Shown here: piece by piece, positions 19,189-28,659 of the stretch
Layout of the letters: every line of letters starts with the position of its first letter
Position numbering within the stretch: the first letter of the stretch is position 1
Origin: Chara braunii
Taxonomy: Eukaryota > Streptophyta > Charophyceae > Charales > Characeae
Assembly (NCBI GenBank): GCA_003427395.1
Contig: BFEA01000017.1
Location: 807,594-836,252 of the forward strand
Length of the DNA stretch: 28,659 nt
Direction of reading: 5' to 3'
Notes under the pieces: model-generated
The model's input: the letters and a program-made list of their open reading frames with translations, nothing else
The model's database searches: none
What the model was told of the DNA's origin: nothing
Translations under genes and position numbers: made by a program

Positions 19189-19527
19189 TCATTGCTTACC
19201 ACATTTGTGATGCGCAGGGGGTTCCGAAAAACCAGCAGTCTCCTGACTGTTGTATGAGTGCCCTAATTACTTCGAAGATCCGGGTGGCCAGTTCTTCGTC
19301 AGTGGGCCTGATCTTTGCCTAATCTATGTCGATGCATCTTGCATTGTTGTCGATCTGCCCACCTATTGTACACCCGATCAGGCAGCCCCTTCATCGTCAG
19401 CTGGCCCGATCCTCGAAGGGGAGGACCTTTTTTTTTTTTTTAAGCATGTACAACGCGTCTTGCCGTGCGATCTTTGTAGTTAGTACCAAAAAGGAAGAGG
19501 AAGACAGGGGGAAGAAGGAGAAAGAGA
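19189..19527 (-). other. Non-coding 3' internal region of the gypsy element
   Basis: The sequence lies between the accessory coding block and LTR copy 2. A run of fourteen to fifteen A on the minus strand (about 19428-19441) is the only purine run of note. It lies more than 200 bp from the LTR, so it is a poor polypurine-tract candidate. Confidence 0.4.
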
Positions 19528-21501
19528 TCAGAGGAAATGGTTGATCTCTAGAGTGAGAGGGGGAGGAAGGGGAGGAAGAAAGGCTGCCAGCTTAGCCGGA
19601 GTCGTTGGTGCCTCCACCTCATTGAAGTGGTGTTGGACAAAGGAGGGATAGAGAAACACCCTCGATACGTGTGCCAAGGCACGCGGCGCCAGATCCGCAG
19701 TAGCTTGTACAACCCGTCGCCGCACCATTCGATTCCCGGGGCCCGTCATTACCAGATGGGTCTCGGTATACGACCTTCGCTCCGTCGTGAGTACCGTGAT
19801 GACGAGGAAGTGGTACATTACATTCGGCCGCTGGCCGGCCTCGTAGATGAGCGTTCCTGCCAGCCTGGCCACGACGCATCCTTCTAAGTGTGGCTCCAAA
19901 TATGGCTCTTATGCAGGATCAGGACGAGGGCCCCCCTTGATTGCTTCGAGCCTGATGGTTGCAGTCTCCACCATGAATGCGACATCCGTCAGGTGGACTG
20001 CCCGGCTCGGAGGAACTGCTAAGGTCAATGACCGGGACACGCCTGGGTGGCTGGCGGAAGCGGAAAGGTCCTGCGAGGATGGGGGGTCTGGATGTGGGAT
20101 ATGGTACTCCTCCCACTCCTCCTCCTCCTGCTGGTGTTGATGGGCCGGCTCCATCGAGATTGAGGTCGGGAAGGAGCGACGGCGGTGGTATTGGCTCTGG
20201 AGGGCTTCCGTGTATTCGAAATCTGCTTGTTCCCGCTCCCTCCCACGGCGGAGGTCCCTCAATCGGTGTCGCCTTGCTCTCCGCAATGGGATCTGGCTTC
20301 CACACCCGCCCGGCTTGGTCCACCTCTTCTCCGGGTCCCACTCAGCTTCCTTGCGCTTCTGGCGATTGCTGGCGACGTCTCTTCTTGGGCGTCTTCTTGA
20401 GGGCCCTCGGGGCTATTGGCTTGGGGTAGGACAAGGGAGGCCGCAGCGATTTCCGATCAGCAATGCTTACCACCCTTTCTCCCCGCCGCGCGATATTGTC
20501 TGATATCACCACCGCGTGGTAAGATCGCCGCGGAGCCGATGCCGTTCGTATGCGGAGTTGGAGATCCTCTTCTTCACTGGCCATCACTTGCGCGATAGGC
20601 AGCAACTCGATATGTATAAGCTCCAGCAATCATGGCCTGCTCGTCCGGATTTCCCTGAACGGGTATAGTGCCACCGTGCCCTCCTTCCTCTTCGGCTTCG
20701 GGCGTGAGATGACGTAATACACTCGCAAGTTCTCGGCGATGTTGTGATCGTTGTACTCTACTTTGAACTGGAACATGCCCAACACCACTGACCGATACAG
20801 CGCGCGGTGTAATTCCCATGCGTCCTCCTCAGCTTGCGGTAGCGGCTCCACGTTCTCCAGCTCCACCAAATACTCCGGGAGGTTGAGCATAGGGTAGGGG
20901 ATTTCTGTGAGTTGATAGGGGAGGGTGGTGTAGGAGAAGAAGGGAGGCATTTAGTAAGAGGGAGGAGGGATGGCTTGGATCATGATGCTGAGAGGCTTAG
21001 CAAGAGGAAGAAGCGCGGGCAACTGAGGTACTAGGGCCAGCGGCCCGTCCGGTGCACGTCGCCACAATGCGTGGTATGGTGTGAATCGATGACCCCTTCC
21101 CTGCACTCGCGCCACCGACCTTGCCACTTGCACCACGTAGTCTTGTAGGAAGTTCCACACCGGGTCTCGGTGTCGATCGTCCAAGGGCGTCAGATCGCAG
21201 ATGAACGTGGCCACACTGTGCACAATGTTAACCGCCACCTGGAGCGTGCGGAACTCGATGAACACCGTGGTAGTTTCCCGGCTAGGCAGCTGTGTAATAT
21301 AGATGTACACCCCGCGTACGTCACTCGTTCGCTCAAGAGCGAGTACGTGGCGAGATCTGCGATGCTAGGCCCGGGTGCGTTCACTTGCTGGACGTCGTAA
21401 CGCAACTGCCGATCATCATTGAACCGATGCCGCAATAAGTGATCCGCGATCGACGCTTGAAAGTGCTCAACTGACTCATTCCCCTGTTGGTGCTGGCTCA
21501 T
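19528..21501 (-). pseudogene. Accessory coding block after integrase, function unknown (broken)
   Basis: From the ATG at 21499-21501 (MSQHQQGNESVEHF) about 650 codons can be followed on the minus strand. A frame change near 21340 links SLLSER to SDVRGVYIYITQLPS. The next frame runs to 20342 with stops at 20951-20953 and 20630-20632. It includes DPVWNFLQDYVVQVARSV, a strongly basic KKTPKKRRRQQ near 20375 that resembles a nuclear-localisation signal, and a second possible start (MASEEEDLQLRI) at 20582-20584. After a shift near 20300 another frame carries HQQEEEEWEEYHIP and, beyond a stop at 19909-19911, runs to 19528. No transmembrane or signal segment stands out, so it does not look like an envelope protein. 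It may be one protein or two. I recognise no family. Confidence 0.5.
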
Positions 21502-22800
21502 CCCGCACGATCGAGTTCTCGACCTCAAACGGCGATGTGAGGAAGAAGAGGAAGCGAGGGAGGACGAGGAAGCAGAGGGAGAAAGTTGGGGAGGGGCCTG
21601 AGCCCGCTCGCGATCCAGCGATGGCTAGAATGGACGTAGCGTGGCGAGTCAGCGGCCGGGCCTGCGTGCTGTGCCTGGGGATCAGCCTCACGGAGTGCTG
21701 GCCTTGTTCGCCAACTTCCGTCACTTTGTAAATGCCAGTATAGTGAGGGTGGGTTTTGGAGGAGCGCGCAGATTTCCGTACCTGCACTAGATCTCCGATC
21801 TTATAGCGAGGCATCGATCCTGCGGATTCATGTCGGTTCTCGTAATCTCTGATCTGCCGTTGGTGCATCAGATCTACGACCCTCTGTCGCCTTCGGGCTA
21901 ACGCAGGCTAGGTCCTATTCATCAGGTCTATGTAATGCTGGGCTTTTTCTCGATGCTGAGCCCAAGTCGCTCTAACTTTCGTACCTACTAGGGGCGATAA
22001 CTGGACCCGGGGGATGCTATTGGTTCTCAACTGAAATGGGGACACTCCTGTATTGTCGTGTGGGGTAGCCCGATAGACGACCAAAATGTGGTCGACTATG
22101 ACCGACCATGGCCTGGTATCCCCTGCTGTGATATTCCGTCTAAGGGAAGTCTTAATCATCCGGTTGGCGTTTTCTACGAGCCCGTTGGCTTGTGGCCAGT
22201 GCCATGGTGAGTACGAAATCTTAACGTCGGCCCTTACAAGATGTCGCTCTACCTCCCCTTGGAATTCCGACCCGTTATCCATGTGGACCTCCTCTACGTC
22301 AAAGTGCATGCACAGAAAACGATTGATGTACCAGGCTACTTCTTGTGAGTTCCGGCTAGTCATAGGATAGGCCTCGATCCATTTGGAGAAATGATCGACA
22401 ACCACTAAAAGGACATTGAGCTCACCCTGATCGACGGGACCTCTTGGTACATTGATATCCGTCGTATCGATGCTAACCCGTTGGGAGGGACATTCTACTC
22501 TAGTCGGTACCATCGTTCGTGGCATCTGTACCGGCGCCTTATCGGCCGCACAGGCCGGGCAGTTCTATTACGACGTATCTGACATCCTCTCGAATCCCCG
22601 ACCAATACCATCCGTTTTTCTCTATAGCTTTTTCCGTGTATTTGACTGCGAAATAGACCGCATCCTCTTCCGAGGCTCTTCGTGGGCAGCTCGTGTCCAA
22701 TCGAACCTAGCGAGAGGATGCGGAACCGTCAGCCAACTAGACCCACTATCATCATGATTGTCTTTTCGCTTTTGCAGGGCTGATTCCTGCCACCGGTAAT
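21476..22800 (-). pseudogene. Integrase of the gypsy element (broken)
   Basis: 22525-21476 is one minus-strand frame of about 350 codons with a single TAG at 21908-21910. The catalytic core shows an Asp in RVSIDTTDIN, an Asp in HMDNGSEF and a Glu in GLVENANR, about 35 residues after the second Asp. All three DDE residues are present. Upstream, AIEKNGWYWSGIREDVRYVV followed in another frame by NCPAC is the end of the zinc-binding domain, so a frameshift lies near 22560. The C-terminal part YKIGDLVQVRKSA...GIYKV is the usual beta-barrel DNA-binding region. No chromodomain is convincing. In an active element it would insert the cDNA into the genome. Confidence 0.88.
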
Positions 22801-23222
22801 CATGAGCTCGCTTAGTGACTCGCCGACGTTCTGCCTTGGTAAGCTCCGTCAACAGGTCTCCCTTGAGTCTTCTCAGCAGGAGGAGATCCGTCCAGACCTC
22901 TGCTCTACGGACACTAGGCAAGAATCCGTCTTTTGTCCTAGCTTCTACATACCGCTTTTCGGTAGGCACCTGGTCCATTCGACACTTGGGACAGTTCCAG
23001 TTCTTCTCATTCCGATACCTAACAAATATCCGTGGGACCAGATCACGCGACACTAGCTGCATCGTACCCATGAGATAAAACTCGGTCCTCGGGGATGTGA
23101 GCCCCCCCGGTCCGGTATCATAGGCAAGGTGCAGAAAAAGCAGGACTGCGGGGATAGGCTAGGGGAAGAGGGAGGGATAGACGAGCAGGACGAAGGGTCT
23201 AGGGAGGAGGAAGAGGTCGCTG

Positions 23223-23725
23223 TCATTTCAAGAGGGGTTGCCATCTCTCGCCCCTGTGCTTCCCTTGCGAATGACGTGCACTTCTCCGTAGCGAGGCTCC
23301 GTCAGAGGCGAAACTTCTTTCCACGGAATGAGCCGTTCGTTCGTTGGGCACTTCTTTGGCGGCTGGAGGCGAGTCTGTCCGTCCGCATTTCCGTGTTGCT
23401 TGGTCGCACGGTGGCGGATGTCGAAATCGTAGTCTTGCAGCCTCACCGCCCACCTTCCCAAGGTTCTCGTATAATCCGTGTTGTTCCGCAAGGACAACAA
23501 CGGCTGATGATCCGTGACGAGGACAAACTTCTGGCAGTGGAGATACGGTCGAAAATTTTGGATTCCCCACACCACCGCTATGCACTCGCCCTTGCAAGCT
23601 TCGTAATTTGATTGCGCCTGGCTCAGGGTCCTTGATGCGTATTTGATGACGTGCTCCTTCCCGTCTGCTCCCTGCTGAGTCAGCACCGCTGATATTGCTT
23701 GCGGCTGCTAATCGGTTTGCAGGGC
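23223..23725 (-). pseudogene. RNase H domain of gypsy pol (broken)
   Basis: The minus-strand frame contains ALQTD-stop-QPQAISAVLTQ (TAG at 23708-23710, where Trp would fit), KYASRTLSQAQSNYEACKGE, FVLVTDHQPLLSL and HGNADGQTRL. The Asp, Glu, Asp and Asp residues characteristic of retroelement RNase H are all visible. It lies directly downstream of the RT, as expected for pol, and would degrade the RNA of the RNA/DNA hybrid. The same frame continues toward integrase (23071-22622) with further stops. Confidence 0.88.
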
Positions 23726-24735
23726 GAACGGTTTCGTAGGGTCTGGGTGCGTCAGAATTGGCGCAGTAGTCAAGACCTTCTTGAGCGCCCGAAAAGCCGC
23801 CTCGCACTCCGGAGTCCAGATCAGTTGTTCCTCCTTCTTCAGCAAGTTGGTCAGAGGCTTGGCAACGCGAGCAAGTCCTTGGATGAACCATCGATAATAT
23901 GAGGCCAGACCGAGAATAGCTCGAACTTGAGTAAGCGTGGGTATAAAATGCAGACACCGGTGCCTCTTGAACCGCTGCCACCTTCCTTGGATCCGGTTTC
24001 AAGCTTTCCACCGTGACGATGTACCCGAAGAAGGAGATTTCCGAGAGGAAAAACTCGCTTTTCTCCAAAGCCACTTTGAGCCCCACGTCTTTTAGGGCAT
24101 GCAAGACCCACTCGACATGTTCCACATGGTACTCATGTGTTTTGGAAAAAAACAAAATGTCGTCCATATACACAATCACACAAAAAATTACCAGTGGTTG
24201 GGTCGGGCGGGTTTTGTTGATGAACTCTGCGAAGGCCATATTCATGGCTTGCTGGAACGTCGCGGCTGCGTTGCATATTCCCATAGGACATCAGACCCAC
24301 TGCCACGTGCCTTCGAATAAGACAAAGGCCGTTTTGGGCCTATCTTCCGGTCGGACCGCGACATGGTGAAAACCATGCCAGATATCGAACTTCGAGAAAA
24401 CTCGTGCAACACCAATAGCATCCAAAAGATCGTCGGTACGAGGTAGTGGGTAAACGTCTTTGGTAGTAATGGCGTTTAATTTCCGATAGTCGATACAGAC
24501 ACGGACTGTCCCGTTTCGTTTCGTTTCGGCATGAGGAGCACAGGGAATGACCAGGGGCCTAGGAAGGGTTCCACCCTTCCTAGACACCCGAATTCCGGTA
24601 CCCTTTCCAAGGCTAATCGCCGTTCCTTCAGTGAATATCGGTACGGTCGGCAGTGTATCGGGGCGTGGTCCCCTCAATGGCGTGGCTTACCAGGCGTGTC
24701 AGCCCTATATCATGATCTTGGCTACTAATCGCTTC
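23726..24735 (-). pseudogene. Reverse transcriptase of gypsy pol (broken)
   Basis: Motifs in order are RVCIDYRKLNAITTKDVYPLP, FSKFDIWHGFHHVAV (first catalytic Asp), the CPMGICNAAATFQQ segment, and VYMDDILFFSKT with YMDD at 24159-24170, then GLKVALEKSEFF and FFGYIV. TGA at 24291-24293 interrupts the frame between QWV and CPMG. Near 23945 the frame shifts into PTLTQVRAILGLASYYRWF, the connection to RNase H. YMDD and the first Asp are intact, so the catalytic core survives despite the breaks. The motif set is Ty3/gypsy rather than Ty1/copia. Confidence 0.9.
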
Positions 24736-25040
24736 GGGGTAGGCTTGTATAACAGCCAGGAGTAGACATTCTTTCATTCATCCTAAAGTTAGTTTCACTT
24801 TGAGGAGAGTGCATATATCCAAAACATGGTTGTGGTTCATTCCGTTTGAGGAAACCTTGGGTTTGTATTATGTATATGGTATATGATATTTTATTATGTA
24901 TATGAGTATGATTAATTATCATTCATAATTCATTCCCTATTTAATCTAGAAATAGACAAAATCTACACAAGAAATATAATACAAAATGATCAATAATAGA
25001 TTAATAATGGGTACATGGGCAGGTACCTGAATATCGATGC
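24736..25040. other. AT-rich island between protease spacer and RT
   Basis: About 300 bp rich in TATA, ATTA and AATA words are embedded in GC-rich pol sequence. They are stop-rich in all frames and replace the RT N-terminal linker. This looks like a small insertion of foreign or non-autonomous DNA. No inverted ends or target duplication could be fixed by eye. Confidence 0.5.
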
Positions 25041-25823
25041 TCCCACTAGGAAGGGAAACCGTTGATGTGACGGTGGGACCCGAGCAGTTTCCTCCGGGGA
25101 GGCCCCGAACAGGGAATTGTCGTTTTTACCGAATGTATGGTGGTTATGAGTTGACTATTTGCCAGAGTGACCGGTTCGTTTGTCGTTTCGGTTTCTCCAA
25201 CGATCTCAACTTTGACCGAGGGTTCTACCGAAAACGCCTGTAGGAGTTCCTTTAGGCCCCATGCATTTTCGTCCGTCACGGGTTGGGAGGCTACCCCTTC
25301 GTCCAGGAGCACGACAACCTTGGCGTTTGTGAGCAGGGGCCGCGGGGGCCTAAAAGACAGGTCGCATAGCCCTCGAAGCTCGGCAAACCTCTCCGGGAGG
25401 GGGTCCGTTCTAAGGTACAAGGACGCAGGGGGTTCCAAGAGGTCAATTATTCGTGACACCCTTAGCAACGGTTCCCTAGTTACGGTAGAGGAGAGGGGTT
25501 GCCCCCCAGCTAGACTCACTCGGGCTGGCTCTTGTCGACACGTATCGCCGAGGTTGGCGGAACCGGTCTCGAATTCGTATCGGATACCGGTCGGGTTCGT
25601 CTGCATCCTTGGTTCCTATCATGGTTCTTTCTTTGCCCATTGGTACCCATCGAACCATGTTGACCGTGCGCACTTCGGTGGAAATACGAGGGGCGGGTTG
25701 TGCACGTACTCATACGGCCATCCTCATGGGTGTTGTTTGGGGCTTAGTGTGGGCCGAAGTGAGCACTATCTTAGAACTGTCAAAATGCATTTCGCACGCC
25801 TATCGCCGCCTGCCACGAAATTC
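25041..25823 (-). pseudogene. Protease-RT linker of the gypsy polyprotein (broken)
   Basis: 25606-25046 is an open minus-strand frame (about 186 codons) containing VSRIIDLLEPPASLYLRTD and LLTNAKVVVLLDEGVASQPV, without a recognisable domain. The frame upstream toward the protease (25620-25820) is interrupted. Position and strand make it polyprotein linker. The VVVLLDEGVASQPV part could belong to the start of the RT module. Confidence 0.5.
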
Positions 25824-26674
25824 CTAGGAGCACATCATACGCTTGCACAATCGCGTCACACAAGCAATGCACCATTGCACCCGCTCGACTCTTATGGGAT
25901 CCATAATCCGTCCTTTACAATGAATACTATCTTCCATTGCGGATAAATACAACTCGTCGGGTCGGAGGGGCTGAACCTGTCTCTCCCGACCCAAACGTTT
26001 CGTCAAACTCCAAGAGTTAGCTACGGCCGACGATCCAGAGTCCAGGATGGCGGCCGAGGGACTTCCCCATACCTCACAGTCACATTCGACACTCTTCCAG
26101 GTGATCGGGTGGGCCCGAAGAAACATCTCGGGTTTCTCCGGTAGCGGATCTATGGCGTGGATCATACCGACTCGGTTGGCCTCGTTAGTTTTCGAGGTGG
26201 ATGGTTGAGTTTCGATATCCACCGATAGGTCGTTGATCGCCAACTTCTTACCCCTTCGGCTCTCCTCAAACCGGCACCTGTTCTTCAGGCATCTTTCAAT
26301 CAGTTTCTCATTGGCAGCCTCCGAAACGGTTAGTAGGTAGGGAACAAGCACTGGTATATGCAGATCCAAAGCTTTCAGGGCATCTAGTATGTCAATTTGG
26401 CCGTCCTTGTACTCGGGTCCCGGTATTGTGGGATCTTCGAACCCGAATCTCCACGGTCCTACGACACTTTCGCCGGTACCCCGTGGGGTATGGCGGATTA
26501 TGCCAATGGTCCTGGGTTCGAGCATCGCGGCAGCAATGTATTCATCGATCCAATTTCGGCGACCGTTGAGGCCACCATGTCTGGGGTCCCCGCATCCATA
26601 ACCGCCGCCACCCGCCCTTGTCCTGCAGCAGTTGGAGCTGCGAGCGGGATCTGGGATGGGCCAACGATTCCCAC
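25824..26674 (-). pseudogene. Aspartic protease region of the gypsy element (broken)
   Basis: SAAILDSGSSAVANSWSL (DSG at about 26030-26040) is the active-site loop of a retropepsin. It is followed at the expected distance by AYDVLLGISWQ, the C-terminal hydrophobic-Gly motif. The second motif is in another frame, so a frameshift lies near 25886. Upstream residues (26040-26674) form a linker from gag with RNWIDEYIAAAML and IDILDALKALDLHI. The enzyme would process the polyprotein. Its dimer-forming length of about 100 residues fits the family. Confidence 0.75.
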
Positions 26675-27640
26675 CTAAGCCCGGGGTCGCGGGCAGTCCT
26701 TGGCCAGGTGGGCGGGTTGATTGCAATTATAACATCTCATAGGTTGAGTAACACCGATCACAACAGACCGAGGCAGCGCCGCCCCTGCAGCGGCGGCTAC
26801 TGACTGTCTCTGGGTCGCTGCCGCCCTCTGCCTCTGCAAGCCTTGAACAAATTTGGTTAAAGGCACGACAACCGTCACAAGTTGCGCAACTATCTCTCTC
26901 ATGGAGGGTTTGTGTACCTCCCATCCTCTGTGCGCCTGATTGGGGTGCCAGGAGCGCGAGGAAGAGGATGAGGCTTCTTTGTCCAGATTCTTCTTGGCAG
27001 GTCCTAACCCGACATGGTCTTCGAACATCCAAGCCGTAGCAGAATAGCTATAGCGTCGGACGCCTGATGGGTCATCGTCGTCGGATTCCGTGCCCAAACC
27101 CACGTCATATTTTTCCTTTCCATACTTGATAACGTATTGAATGAGCTTGGCCAGGGTATGTTCGATCGGGTTGCATTTCTTGCGGATCTTTTTCCGCAAT
27201 CGGGAGTGAGATTGTCCCCGAACAAAATATCCGTACCATTTTTTCGTCGACCCTAGAGCGTTCAACCAAGTAGGTAAAGCGCTCTCCGTACCTAGCCAGA
27301 GTCTCACGAGGCTGTTGCGTATATTCCTTAATTAGGCGCAAACACTACCCCGGCGTGATGTGGTTGAAGCATTCGAGAAATTTTCTCTGGAAGGTAGGCC
27401 AATTGGTATAGGCGTTCTGTCCATACCATTCGAACGCGGTCCCCGCCAATCTTCCCAGAATCCGTTCTCGAAGCAACTGGTCCGTCCAACCCTGGGCCTT
27501 CAGGGCCGCCAGGCAGATGTGTGGGTCCGTTTCATCTTCGGAGAAGATGGGAACTTCGGAGGGAGGAGGAACAAAGTACAGGGATGGGCAGCCATCCCCG
27601 CATGGTTATCCATTCTCTGTCCGGGTTCCACCACAAACAA
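26675..27640 (-). pseudogene. gag: Gag of the gypsy element with CCHC zinc knuckle (broken)
   Basis: On the minus strand the coding trace starts near 27600 with EVPIFSEDETDPHICLAALK, then RILGRLAGTAFEWYGQNAYTNW and FQRKFLECFNHITPG. These are the aW...W..F pattern of retrotransposon gag. TAG at 27345-27347 follows, then YTQQPRETLARYGERFTYL. A frameshift near 27230 leads to VRGQSHSRLRKKIRKK and onward to CYNCNQPAHLAKDC at 26693-26734, a standard CCHC knuckle for RNA packaging. The start codon is not certain. It lies downstream of the primer site at 27734-27745. Confidence 0.85.
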
Positions 27641-27733
27641 AAGAAGGAATGAAAGGGATTTTACCCAAATAAAACAGATTTTTAGCAAAAATGGACAGCC
27701 ATCCCAAGGAAGCCTCGGAGCTGAAACAAATCA

Positions 27734-27745
27734 GCTTTGATACCA
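27734..27745 (-). other. Primer-binding site, initiator-Met tRNA type
   Basis: The minus strand reads TGGTATCAAAGC, one mismatch from TGGTATCAGAGC, the usual plant LTR-element site complementary to the 3' end of initiator methionine tRNA. It sits about 16 bp inside the end of the homology shared by the LTRs, which fixes the element orientation as minus. Confidence 0.75.
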
Positions 27746-27761
27746 ACCTCACGCCCCACGA

Positions 27762-28659
27762 GGCCTTCCGTACTTTGAACACCGATCAGAGTTATTTGGG
27801 GCCTGACCAAGGATTTTTGGCCGTGGGGTTGAGTCATCCGGACGAAACGGGGGACTCTCGCTTTAGCCCGAGGTGCCGGGATGGGGGTTTGAGCTGTTGC
27901 CGAAGGCGGGTAGCGGGCGGACGGGGCCCTATGATCCGACCGTCATCGCTTCCGGAAAAGAGAACAAAACGCGAGAAAAAGTGAAAGGAGCGACGAAGCC
28001 GTCGGGAACGGAGGTCCGTTCCCCGAGGCGCCTGGGTCGCACGACCCTTTTGCTAGCTAATGCCCCAGAGGCGGGGTCAGGCTTCGTCGTCGGACTCGTC
28101 GAGTCCGTGCGATCGACACATTCGACACGACACGGGTTCGTCAGGGGCCGGGCAGGGTGATGGGACCCAGGTTCGAAAACGGGCCGGGAGTGCACCCGCG
28201 TTGCGGGAAACCGGGTGGCCCCCTCGTACCCCAGGACCAACCGTTGCCACGAGCACGAGTCTGGCGACACCAGTGACAATTAGACCGAGGTCGCCAGGTG
28301 GCATACACGACAGACCAGGGCAGGACCGTAAGGTCGGTGTATGGCAAGATTAAAGGCAGGGAGGCAAATCGCTCAATTAGCACAAACCCACTCCCGCCTA
28401 TGTGGCACGCCTGGGTCGGGTTATAAAGATGGATTGGCTCCGTGCGCCGCAGCAGGCTCCGCACATCCGCATCGCAGTACACTCCATCGTCATCTGCGAT
28501 CGGGAAGGGCGAAAGCGTGCTGCAACGTCCGGGGACAAGGTTCGAGCTCGGGCCACGACCCTCGCTTCCGTCCGTCGGGACGAAACGTGACTCCTTGCAA
28601 AGATCAACGAATACCGCTGAAGATGAATGCGCCCAACTCTCTTTCTCCGTCTCTTCCTT
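27762..28659 (-). repeat. 5' LTR of the gypsy element, U5 side, cut by the window end
   Basis: It matches 15373-16256 throughout (GGCCTTCCGTACTTTGAAC at one end, TCTTTCTCCGTCTCTTCCTT at the other) with substitutions and small indels. It has an extra ~25 bp near 28170-28195. The (GA)n tract and U3 half would lie beyond 28659. Confidence 0.85.

Larger units (their letters stand above)
15373..28659 (-). mobile_element. Ty3/gypsy LTR-retrotransposon complex, minus strand, 5' LTR runs off the window
   Basis: Gene order on the minus strand is 5' LTR (28659 down to 27762, incomplete), primer site, gag, protease, RT, RNase H, integrase (the Ty3/gypsy order) and an accessory coding block. A truncated LTR (18114-19188), a 432-bp spacer and a full-looking LTR (15373-17681) follow. 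The LTRs share orientation: the TATA-containing end faces high coordinates and the U5 end faces low coordinates. All genes carry stops or frameshifts. Whether 15373-17681 is the original 3' LTR or a neighbouring solo LTR cannot be decided here. Confidence 0.8.

Noticed and set aside
20574-20819. Alternative minus-strand frame in the accessory block
   Set aside because: It lies in the third frame and is not continuous with its neighbours. The overlapping frame from 21310 to 20342 is longer and coherent.
21476-21530. Chromodomain at the integrase C-terminus (FEVENSIVRDE)
   Set aside because: Only a few residues resemble a chromodomain start. The aromatic cage and remaining strands are missing and the frame ends immediately.

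Overview
The window looks like nuclear DNA of a plant-lineage eukaryote that is made almost entirely of decayed transposable elements. I found no intact host gene, rRNA, tRNA or CRISPR array. The following point to a streptophyte: a Penelope-like element with an N-terminal GIY-YIG nuclease, a Ty3/gypsy element with an initiator-Met-type primer site, a PIF/Harbinger transposase, and very rich microsatellites. A charophyte alga such as Chara would fit, but that assignment is inference. An early land plant is not excluded.

Layout. 1-420 is a foldback hairpin ending near a G19 run. 450-5406 (minus strand) is a Penelope-like retroelement between two ~660-bp direct repeats (pseudo-LTRs). Its product reads: Arg/Gly-Pro-acidic extension, GIY-YIG endonuclease, reverse transcriptase. 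It carries several in-frame stops, two or more frameshifts and a damaged RT active site. 5448-5528 is a tiny poly(A) insertion between direct repeats. 6012-7415 (+) is a broken PIF/Harbinger DDE transposase. 7463-8545 is a two-and-a-half-copy tandem duplication. 8546-10960 is anonymous DNA. 10962-11678 (+) is the zinc-binding 3' end of a LINE ORF2, followed by a C42 run. 12893-13400 is a 508-bp element with perfect 18-bp inverted ends, packed with TGTCGA motifs. 14374-15212 is a modular foldback array running into a (CA)n tract.

15373-28659 belongs to Ty3/gypsy LTR-retrotransposon sequence on the minus strand. There is one full-looking LTR (15373-17681) and a second LTR cut at its (GA)n tract (18114-19188). 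Internal DNA follows from 19189 to 27745, and then a 5' LTR that runs off the window (27762-28659). Read 5' to 3' on the minus strand the internal region holds a primer site, gag with a CCHC knuckle, protease, spacer, RT, RNase H, integrase, and then ~2 kb of further coding-like sequence that overlaps the end of pol. I do not recognise this last block. Every coding region is broken, so nothing here is likely to act autonomously.

The best candidates for something undescribed are the permuted-domain Penelope element with its RG/Pro/acidic leader, the post-integrase accessory ORF of the gypsy element, the TGTCGA-array element, and the hairpin array at 14.4-15.2 kb.
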